Assembly (NCBI GenBank): GCA_032358255.1
Contig: JAULBX010016194.1
Location: forward strand, 1 to 64,000
Origin: Heterotrichella gracilis
Lineage: Eukaryota > Sar > Xanthophyceae > Tribonematales > Xanthonemataceae
Reading direction: 5' to 3'
Length of the DNA: 64,000 bases
Below the pieces are notes generated by a model. The model was not told the DNA's origin. It ran no database searches and saw nothing but the letters and a program-made list of their open reading frames with translations. The position numbers and the translations under genes were made by a program. Of the stretch, positions 56,626-64,000 are shown one piece after another (positions within the stretch are counted from its first letter, which is position 1; each line of letters starts with the position of its first letter).

Positions 56626-57912
56626 ATGGCTTTGGCGCAAGACAGGCAGCGTGAGCGGTGTCCCATACACTCCCTCCCCGATGACCTGCTGCAGCGGATC
56701 TTTGGGGCACTGCCAGCGGATGAGGTCAAGGACAAAGCGCGGCTGCAGCTGGTGTGCAAGAGCTGGCGCCGGGCCCTCACAGGCCCAAGCGCGGCATGGG
56801 AGCTGGTGGAGTGTGAGGGCGGCAAGCGAAAGCCTGGTTGGCTGTGCCCCAGGCTCAAGACCACCAGGTTCCTCAGGGTGCGGGGTTACGCGCCAATGGA
56901 CTTGCAGGCCGTGCTTGACAGCCTAAACCCAAAAACCCTGGCAGAGTTGGACTGCTCCAGGGGCGTATACAAGGGGGCCGCGTTGAGCCATCTGTTTGAG
57001 GCCACCTTCCGCCTCACCTCCCTGACGTCGTTGTCCCTGTACTTGTTATGCACCCCGGAGGAGGCAGCGTCCTACATACCGGGCATGACAGCACTGGTCA
57101 ACCTGGAGCGACTGGATCTTCGCCCCACAAGCCCTTCCCAAGGCGGTAACCCGTCCTGGTTGCCAGCGCTCCCGTGCCTGCCAAACTTAAGGACGGCAGT
57201 GGTACACGTGCACGGCGTAGACTTCGTCCCAGCCCTGGCCCACCAGCCTGCGCTCACGAGCCTGGGGATAGTCCAAATCCCTGGAGGCTTGGCAGGCAGC
57301 AAAGCAATCGGCACCTCGTTGAAGCAGCTCACCCAGCTCAAGAGCCTCATTGTCAATGGCTGCACCATGACCATAGAGCCTGGCAGCTTTCCCACGTCGC
57401 TGCACAGCCTCTCCATGCAGTGTATATATGTGGTGGCAGACGCCATGGAGCTCCTCCCAAACCTCGTCCAACTGACAGCCCTCCACTTGGGGCACTATTA
57501 TGGACAAGTTGACAACGTGACCGCTGCCTTGGCCTGCCTCCCCAACCTCCAGGAGTTGACGGTAGGAAACATGCCAAAGGAGCTGGTGGTGCCACCCATG
57601 CCCAGCCTCACATTGCTGAAGATATGGCATGAGCATGGCCTGCGGATGGAGGTTCCTTTCCACCCCCGACTGCGCATCGTGCCAGTGAGCGGGTGGCGCA
57701 AGGCGACGGGTGGGGAGGGGGTGCGTATCAAGGGGCGACACGGGGAGTACAGCATGGCGGTGGGTAAGGATGGCTGCGTTGAGGTGCAGGCGGTGCAGCG
57801 CCTGCCACAAAATGCTGTTACAGACGCTGGCAGGGTGCAGGAGGCTGGGGAAGAGCAGGAGCAGTGCTGCGCGTGGCTGCGCACTGCTGCAGCAATGCCA
57901 TGGGGGTCCTAG
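56626..57912 (+). CDS. F-box protein with leucine-rich repeats
   Basis: A single 428-codon exon, unlike its intron-rich neighbours. Residues 14-60 form the F-box: CPIHSLPDDLLQRIFGALPA, then ARLQLVCKSWRRAL, the classic LP-x-(D/E)-LL-x-x-IF...VCK-x-WR pattern that binds SKP1. From about residue 75 there are degenerate LRRs (LTSLTSLSLYLLCTPEE; LVNLERLDLRPTS; LPNLRTAVVH; LTQLKSLIVNGC; LVQLTALHLG; LPNLQELTVG; MPSLTLLKIW), followed by a C-terminal segment with GVRIKGRHGEYSMAV. It is expected to be the substrate receptor of an SCF ubiquitin ligase; the target is unknown. The downstream 45 residues (from KDGCVEVQ) are absent in the broken copy, which differs after EYSMAV. ATG 56626 has a good TCGCCATGG context. 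Confidence 0.88.
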   Translation: MALAQDRQRERCPIHSLPDDLLQRIFGALPADEVKDKARLQLVCKSWRRALTGPSAAWELVECEGGKRKPGWLCPRLKTTRFLRVRGYAPMDLQAVLDSLNPKTLAELDCSRGVYKGAALSHLFEATFRLTSLTSLSLYLLCTPEEAASYIPGMTALVNLERLDLRPTSPSQGGNPSWLPALPCLPNLRTAVVHVHGVDFVPALAHQPALTSLGIVQIPGGLAGSKAIGTSLKQLTQLKSLIVNGCTMTIEPGSFPTSLHSLSMQCIYVVADAMELLPNLVQLTALHLGHYYGQVDNVTAALACLPNLQELTVGNMPKELVVPPMPSLTLLKIWHEHGLRMEVPFHPRLRIVPVSGWRKATGGEGVRIKGRHGEYSMAVGKDGCVEVQAVQRLPQNAVTDAGRVQEAGEEQEQCCAWLRTAAAMPWGS

Positions 57913-58837
57913 AATCGCGCGCCAATGGTCCACACTTGCCATGCAATTTTTTTAGTGAAAGACATGCATCGCACAATTATGCAGGTTTGCAAGTCACGCA
58001 CCGGCAGGTGTCTTTGTAGCTACTTCATACACCGCCCTGGGACCTGAGGGATGCCATTTGAGTAGTACTCTTAACAATTATTATCATGCACGCCTATCAT
58101 GATGCATGCCTTCAAAACATGAATCAATGACAATTTGGCGTTGATTATTTCATTTTCTATTTTCTCTACAGCAGCTGCCACCTTGAAGGTGCAGTCCAGT
58201 GGTACCTGGTGTCATCAATGGTGATTTACATGTGCTTTTGTTTACCTGTGCAGCTGCAGTGTACTGATCAGCCATCACAAAAAATGCCGTTTGTTAGTAA
58301 CATGTTGCCATAGCCTCAGGTGCAGCGCTGCAACATTTTATTTAAGTTTTTTAAATTCTGACCAGCTGTGATCAGATCAATGATCATTGGGTACATCCCG
58401 AGAGCACCATCTGCACAAAATTTGAAAAATATTCAGCGCATGCTGCAGCTGTAAATTGAATCAAATATGTGGTCAGATCATTGGGAGCACATCTCGTGGC
58501 ACGGGAGCACATGAGCACCGCAAAATTGCTGTATTGACTTCATAGCATTTGAAATGCTGCTTCTAAAAATGTCATTGGAGAGACACTTGACGAACATAAT
58601 TATCCTGGGCATGTAAACATATAAATACGCAAGTTTCCTTTCCGGTGCGCCGGCGGCCCCCATCCCCCAAAAAACTCTTTCAAAAGCTAAAGCTCAACCC
58701 CATTTGAAAGCAACCTGAGGTATGGCCACGACCTCATCTTGACCTCACTTGAACTGTGCCAAATTGGTGGCCCATGGGCAGGACCAGTGGCACCAAGATG
58801 GATGATCCAGGCGAGACCTGACCGCTCTAATTTGAAG
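57913..58837. other. AT-rich intergenic
   Basis: Lower GC than the genes around it, with several ATTATT/TTTATT words. No frame with a domain, RNA or repeat was recognised. Confidence 0.5.
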
Positions 58838-58905
58838 TACGCCAACTATTTGCTGGGCATGAGCGGTGACTGGCAGGTGCTCTGCTCTGCCCGCAGCCCC
58901 TTCTC
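58838..58905 (-). repeat. second copy of CAF16-like gene end, beyond its stop
   Basis: TTTGAAGTACGCCAACTATTTGCTGGGCATGAGCGG matches 58975-59010 (spacing about 137 bp), reproducing the last 12 codons of the gene before the stop. It lies just past the 3' end in transcription. Confidence 0.8.
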
Positions 58906-58970
58906 CAATGTGGAACCCAGAACGCATTGTGTCCCCCGCACCGCATCATTGTCATCCAACTGCAATCCCC

Positions 58971-61431
58971 TCATCTGAAGTACGCCAGGTGCTTACTGGG
59001 CATGAGCGGCGCCTTGCGGGTGGGGATGGAGACAGGCTCCCCAGTGGCCACCGCTGGCGCACCACCAGCCTTTGCAGCGGTGACGGCGGCTGCCTGTCGG
59101 GTGGTGCGCTCGTTCCGCAGCCAGGACTCCACTGTGTGCATGAGCTTCACCCCCTTGTGCAGCTCGGGCAGGGTGGCCGCGGGCCCACCTGGGATGGGGA
59201 GAGAAGGGGGGTTTGGCAGGGGGGAGGACGAGTACCTTCAGTGTTTGCATGGCGAGGTGAGGCAAGGGTGCTGGTACCTTACAAGAGGATTGGAACAGTA
59301 CTTCCAAGTGAAGGAGGGTAACGATGGAGGGTGATGACGGAGGGTGACACATCATGCTGAAGGCGCCCACTCCTCATTAGCTCCCCTTTTCCTCTCAAAT
59401 TATTAGGGTTTCGGGTCACTATACCAAATGATGCAGACCCTGCGCCATTCACGCCACACCAATTTCGCCACTTTTGATCCTACATCCCTTCACACGTCAC
59501 CAGTTCCACCCACCCACCCACCTTTGACCAGCTTCCCCCCCTCCACATACGCCAGGTGGCTGATCCATGGCTCCAGCCCATCGAATATGTGTGTGGCGTA
59601 GATGATGGTGGCCCCCCTCAGCTCGCACTCCTGCTTGAAGAACTCCAGCAGGTCCATGCGCCCAACCACATCCATGTCAACGGTGATCTCGTCCAGGAGC
59701 AGAACCTGTAGGCAGAAGGGGGTTTAAGGGTTAGGAGAGATTTGCCTAGTTTCTGGTTGAGGTTCTTCTGTCCAGGGTTTGTTGTTAAGGGTTTTTGTCT
59801 GGCAGGAGGACCTGTGGGGAGCAGGGTTAGGGTGGGTGCTGACCCTAGGACCTCCAGCAGGTCCATGCGCCCCACCACATCCATGTCAACGGTGATCTCG
59901 TCGAGGAGCAGAACCTATCAGTGGAAGTGGGTCAGGGTTTTGTGGGTGAGAGGACCCCCTCAGAAGGGCGGTATGGATCTCGTCCAATAGAAAAAGCCAG
60001 GATTTAGGAGGGTGTGCGTTCTCTTAGGGTGGCGACAAACCCCAGTATAATCTGATTCAATGGGAGTATTTCTAGGCAGAGAAAATTGAGGGAAAATGAA
60101 GCGTCGGATAGAGAAGGAACACTAAACATCCGTCCCAGTCAGTCCCACCGCTAAGGGTTTTCTCAACCCCACCTGGTAGGGTTTGAGCAGGCCCATGCAT
60201 ATCTGCACCCTGCGCCGCTGCCCGTCCGACACCTTGTTGAGGCGCCAGTGCAGGTCAATGTCAAGCAGCTCGATCAGCTGCCGGCGACGGGCAGGGGACA
60301 CCCCCTCCACCCCGTATATCATCTTGCCAGCGGAGATGTCACCCTGGGGAGGTAGGATTTGGGTTGGGGTTTGGAGGCCTGATATTGAGGGTTGGAGGAG
60401 GGTAGGGTTGCGCTGGGCACTACAGTCAACAACTGCTCGAACACGGCATGGGGCTGCCGCAAGATAAACAAAACCTTACGGTAGGGTCCGTGCGCGCACC
60501 TGCAGTGCCATGTCGTAGCCGGCAAATGCCACATCCCGGCGCCAGGAGGGGCCCAAATAGCCCAGGTCCCCGGTGGCCGTCAATTGCTGCAGCAGATGGG
60601 GGATTATTAGGGACAGGATTAGGGCCTGAAGTTTCGATGCCATTGCCATAGTGCCTGTGGGGCAGAAGAGTATAAGCCTGCCAGATGTGGTGGGCTTTTA
60701 CGTGGCATCACTACCACATACAAAAGTGTGAGGGAAAAGTTCAGGTAACACTACGCCATGGAAAGCAATCAGGAAAGGTCACACTAATCATGCCATGAAG
60801 TCCAAATGTAGGGTTTGGGGCACCCACTATGTCGTGGAAAGCTGGCCTCCCTAGCACCCGCACCACCTCCTTGCCAACCATGAACTTGCCGGCAAGAATC
60901 TGGAGCAGGGTGGTTTTGCCTGCCCCATTTGCCCCCACCAGCAGGCACCTGAGGCAAGGGGGGGAGAGGGGGGTCACATTGCGGTGAAAATGGGGAGGGG
61001 ATGCCTGCCTGATGTGAAGCCTTCTCTTACAGCGCCAGGTGTGCACTGCTGCGTCGCATTTTCTCGCATGCATGCACAAGATGTCTGCATGCTCCATACA
61101 GCGCAGTGCAGTTATAGTTGTAATGCCCAAGGGGTTCCGCCCCCGGCATGGATCGCCCAGAAAAAAAGGCAACTAAACAGGGGGTTTATGATGCAATGTA
61201 TTGCCCACGCCAACCCCTGGGAAGAGGCCAGTTCCCTCCCCTTTGTTTCCCCACCCACCTGCTTCCCCTGGGCAGGTGCAGCGTGAAATCGCTGATGGTG
61301 GGTGGGTGGCCCGAGTAGGCGTAGGTCAGGGAGTTGACCGAAATGGCGGAACCCTCGGCAGGGTTTTCGACCACACGCGCGCAGGCGATGGCAGCTGGGC
61401 CGTCCACGCCCGAAGCGTCTGCCGTCACCAT
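58971..61431 (-). CDS. soluble ABC ATPase, CAF16 / plant ABCI20-like
   Basis: Six minus exons, 61431-61259, 60948-60828, 60586-60500, 60343-60173, 59705-59522 and 59188-58971, encode 317 residues from ATG 61431. It is one nucleotide-binding domain and no membrane segment. The N-terminus has [11 protein letters not shown] (A-loop Tyr). Walker A is GANGAGKTT. Then come [20 protein letters not shown], a variant signature [15 protein letters not shown], Walker [14 protein letters not shown] and H-loop [14 protein letters not shown]. The last exon adds a helical [20 protein letters not shown] region and a basic tail. Yeast CAF16 copurifies with CCR4-NOT; plant ABCI19-21 proteins are cytosolic ABC proteins of uncertain role. 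DEITVD (for DEPTSGLD) is typical of this family, so it is not a degraded site. The exon 2 donor ATA|GTGGGT was chosen by phase. Confidence 0.9.
59852..59916 (-). repeat. near-identical copy of CAF16-like exon 5 start
   Basis: 63 of 65 bases match 59643-59707 (spacing 209 bp). It repeats the Walker B segment [20 protein letters not shown] with an AG acceptor (GATAG|GTTCTG). The high identity makes it the youngest junction copy seen here. Upstream of the true exon in transcription. Confidence 0.92.
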
Positions 61432-62929
61432 TTTGGGCGTGACTGTGGCTGTGTTTTGAGGCTGTGGCTGTGGCTGTGGCTTGGTGGTGCTGAGGTGAGG
61501 AGAGGTTTTATCTGTGGCTGTAGTTGCGGTGGGTGAACGCTGTCCAGTTGTACACTGTACAGATATGTGCGGGTTGGGGAAACGCCTAGCTGGTGTACAA
61601 TCTGACTGTAGGTATATAGTTCACCCTACAGGATGCACAGTGCCGGTGAGTGGCGGTAAACACAGGCTGTGGTGGTGCGGGATGGAGAAGTGGGGCAATG
61701 GGGGCTGGGGTGCACTGTTTGGGCCACACCAGGGCAGGGTGGGGCAAATCCAGTGCACTGCACACAGCAAAGAACGGTTGTATGTCTCCCTGCAGGTTGC
61801 AACCCACTGGTACATGGTTGTAAGGAACAACGAGACCAGACAAAGCGTTTCCCTGAGGATCGACAGTGTTTGCATATGCTTACAAGGACCCACAGACAAA
61901 GCACCCAGGTGAGCTAGCTCGGGTGCCAGATGCATGCATGCATAACGACCAACAGATCTCAAGGTGGTCCAACGATGATCAGCTTGTTGCAAACCATGGT
62001 CACTGCCCATAAGCATTTAGTAGCTTAGCTTAAGCCTAGATTTCGAGCGTTTCCCTCCAGCATTCCCATAAGAGTACCGTGTGGTGAGTCTATCTCCCAC
62101 CAAAATGCCAAACGAGGGCGCAGCCCATACCTTTCGTTCGTGGAATTGCTTGTTGCTTGTTCACGTGCTTCAAACACCTCAAACTGCAGAGAACAATGCT
62201 ATGGGAATACACGACACTCGTTGCAGTTGAGGTTTTCAAGTATGCGTTCACTGGGTGCTTGGCACCACTCAAACCACTGAGTTGTGTGTTGACGGGGTGC
62301 TGGTCGGGGAAGGGCTGCGCGACGATGATGCGAGACTAAGAGGCGAGAACGAGCTAACAGTTGTTACGCAACAGCTTTAGGTGTCGCAAAGGACGCGGGT
62401 TTTGAAGTTGTGCGTGTTGGGCTTCACCGCCACTCATTTTTTGGCAGACAGGCACTTTTCCTGAATTTAATTGGAAAAGCATTTTGTTTCCGACTTTTTA
62501 CATTCTGGAGGCCTTTTTATTCAGCTGTATTCACACTATCGCAGCTGTCCTGGTTTGAAAAGGGAACTCCAACCACATGTATTATTCGCAAAGTAATGCG
62601 CAATTATCGTAAAGCAAAACATTCACCGTGATCATGGTTCTAATGCGCAACTAATGGACCCATGGGCATCTAAATAAGAGTGGGTGCTTAGACAGCAAGC
62701 CAGCCCAAAGAGGGCATCTTTGAGTGCGCTGTGTTGCTGTTTTGTTACGAGAAATATTCAGACATGTATCCAATACATATAATAAACCACAACATATGCT
62801 ACAGAAGATGACAGCACACAGCACTGATACAACGATGAGCGCCACCGCTCAACAACCAGAGAAACTGCACCGCAGTCCTGTCATAAAACATTTCAATCCT
62901 AGGATGGCCTTGCATGGACCTGGGGATGC
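61432..62929. other. intergenic, no gene recognised
   Basis: Contains the promoter of the CAF16-like gene (left) and the 3' flank of the MYND gene (right). Plus-strand frames at 61514-61912 and 62410-62631 have no domain. A GTGTACACTGTACAGA palindrome-like word lies near 61548. Confidence 0.45.
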
Positions 62930-63454
62930 TCACCCCTTTCTGGCCCCCTGCGCTGCCCGCGCCTCCTTGCACGCCTGCTTGTGCTGGGGCCAGTGCGCAT
63001 GCTGGCACTCACTCCCGCAGTACCGCACCAGCCCACACGCGCACTTGTGCAGGGAAACGCCATCCCCACCCGCCGCCACCCCACACCCGCCACAGACCCG
63101 CCCCTTCCTCCTCCCTTTCTTCTTCTTCCCTTCCTTGCACTCCCATTGCTGCATTGTGGTTGAACCGGAAGCACCGCCCCCTGTGCCGCCAACAGACCCT
63201 TCTGCATGCTCATGCACCCTCCCGCCATCTGCAACATTATCATCAAGTTCGTTTGGCGGGTGGCCATTGGCTGCCAATGCCGATGTGGATGCTGCCTCCC
63301 TGGTGGGTGGCCCTGCTGCGGAGGGTGCTGGGGTGGTAGAGGGAGGGGAGGACTGGATGGTGGTGGTGGGCGCCCCACTGGAACTGCGGGCAGGTGCCTG
63401 GTTGCCTGATTCAGAAAGACCCAAGTTTGCTGTGGCACGTGCCAGTTCATCTTC
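62930..63454 (-). CDS. MYND zinc-finger protein, 3' exon only
   Basis: One minus exon, 63454-62930, bounded upstream by a CTGCAG acceptor and ending in a stop, gives 174 residues. A Ser/Pro/Ala-rich disordered part with an acidic patch (NELDDNVADGG) and a Lys/Arg-rich stretch (CKEGKKKKGRRKGR) precedes the MYND finger: CGGCGVAAGGDG, then CACGLVRYCGSECQ, then AHWPQHKQACKEA. The C-x2-C...C-x-C...C-x3-C...H-x3-C pattern is complete. MYND domains bind proline-rich peptides and often act in chromatin or protein turnover. Earlier exons, with the start, are not visible and may lie beyond 63454 or outside the window. No SET domain is visible in this part. Confidence 0.82.
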   Translation of the reverse strand, partial: EDELARATANLGLSESGNQAPARSSSGAPTTTIQSSPPSTTPAPSAAGPPTREAASTSALAANGHPPNELDDNVADGGRVHEHAEGSVGGTGGGASGSTTMQQWECKEGKKKKGRRKGRVCGGCGVAAGGDGVSLHKCACGLVRYCGSECQHAHWPQHKQACKEARAAQGARKG

Positions 63455-63483
63455 CTGCAGATTGGTAGGGGCGGGTGCGATCA

Positions 63484-63558
63484 GGTTTAGGGTTTAGGGT
63501 TTGGGGTAGGGTTTGAGTAGTAGGTTTGAAGTTTAGGGTTTGGGTCAGGGTTTAGGGT
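63484..63558 (+). repeat. telomere-type (TTTAGGG)-rich stretch
   Basis: GGTTTAGGGTTTAGGGTTTGGGG and further TTTAGGGTTTGGG units, degenerate toward the right. It lies just upstream (in transcription) of the MYND exon, presumably in its intron. Confidence 0.85.
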
Positions 63559-63670
63559 GAGGGGCAGTGTGAGCAGGCGCCTTCTTCTTTGCTGTATCCT
63601 TGTTACAAACCAATGTTGCCTCGAAGATGGGCTGCACAGTTGCTTAATTGTTGTCTGCAGGCCAGGTCAT

Positions 63671-63776
63671 GTTACCCACGCCATGTTCCACTATTTGCTG
63701 CCCGGCCTGTCTGTGTTTTTCAACATTGCTGGTTGTGGTGTGCTGCCGTGTGTGGGGGCGTTTTGTTTCTTTTTTC
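63671..63776 (+). repeat. dispersed repeat, copy B
   Basis: It matches 17-122 at about 92% in direct orientation. After the shared GTTTYTTTYTT tail the two flanks diverge. A GGACCTCATGACCCCCAGGACCCCCAAGGG stretch follows only here. The remaining bases to 64000 contain no recognised gene. Confidence 0.7.
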
Positions 63777-64000
63777 TGTGCCTTCCCAAACAGGACCTCA
63801 TGACCCCCAGGACCCCCAAGGGATGCATGATAGCCATGGTGCACGCTGGGCAGGAACCCCCCACCCTACACCCCACGACCCCCACTCATCGCATTGGCAT
63901 CAGACCCCATCTGGGCAAGCTGTGGTGTGCGCGATAAAGCATCCATGTGCTCGTGAGGAGAGCCCCTAATGTCATGGCCCAATCCAGACGTGCCGGTGTC

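Larger units (their letters stand above)
53590..57770 (+). repeat. tandem duplication of an F-box gene with its 5' flank
   Basis: Unit 1 (about 53590-55410) and unit 2 (about 56090-57770) align across the upstream flank (GCATGCATGCATG at 53653 and 56172; GTGACCCAGTTGGGC versus GCGACCCAGCTGGGC) and through the whole reading frame to GGCGACACGGGGAGTACAGC (55373 and 57735). Spacing drifts between about 2.36 and 2.52 kb because of indels. The flank is less conserved than the coding part. Confidence 0.88.

Overview
This window reads as nuclear DNA of a photosynthetic-lineage eukaryote, most probably a green alga. Its genes are split into many short GC-rich exons bounded by clean GT...AG introns (typically GTGAGT or GTRNGT donors and CTGCAG acceptors), with all the phases matching. 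Interstitial blocks of the plant/algal telomere-type repeat (TTTAGGG) recur, and several proteins look most like plant families: an ABCG24/28-like transporter with a Cys-rich N-terminus, an MSL2/3-like MscS channel, an ABCI20/CAF16-like ABC ATPase, and a TAF5 of plant-like length. Species assignment is inference. I saw no tRNA, rRNA, CRISPR, operon or viral element.

Layout. 1-6.2 kb: a dispersed repeat and a minus-strand Cys-rich multi-exon gene, then possible DNA-transposon debris. 6.2-10.2 kb: CCR4-NOT subunit NOT2 (minus). 11.9-12.9 kb: a probably plastid-targeted NTF2/SnoaL-fold protein (minus). 14.4-18.0 kb: a double HMG-box protein with a long low-complexity tail (plus). 18.7-19.5 kb: a small FHA protein (minus). 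20.2-21.3 kb: a decayed partial copy of the neighbouring ABCG gene. 22.2-22.9 kb: a secreted dirigent/AOC-barrel-like protein (plus). 24.0-36.4 kb: the ABCG transporter, more than 23 exons (minus). 37.0-42.9 kb: TAF5 (minus). 44.0-46.1 kb: a small heat-shock protein (minus). 48.1-52.6 kb: an MscS-like channel (plus). 53.6-57.9 kb: a tandem pair of F-box/LRR genes, the first broken (plus). 59.0-61.4 kb: the CAF16/ABCI20-like ATPase (minus). 62.9-63.5 kb: the 3' exon of a MYND-finger protein (minus), then a second copy of the repeat seen at base 17.

Most interesting pattern. In four genes (ABCG, TAF5, MscS, CAF16-like) many exons have one or more partial, same-orientation copies in the adjoining intron. 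Each copy generally spans the exon-intron junction and often keeps a usable splice site. Original-to-copy spacing, read by eye, falls mostly near 90-110 or 180-210 bp (also about 68, 78, 136 and 154). The other genes (NOT2, HMG, HSP20, FHA, NTF2-like) do not obviously show it. The decayed ABCG copy at 20-21 kb resembles the intronic junction copies as well as the exons, so at least some junction copies predate that larger duplication.

The genes are mostly housekeeping: transcription (TAF5, HMG), mRNA turnover (NOT2, possibly the CAF16-like ATPase), stress (HSP20), membrane transport and mechanosensation (ABCG, MscS). Nothing suggests that they form one pathway.
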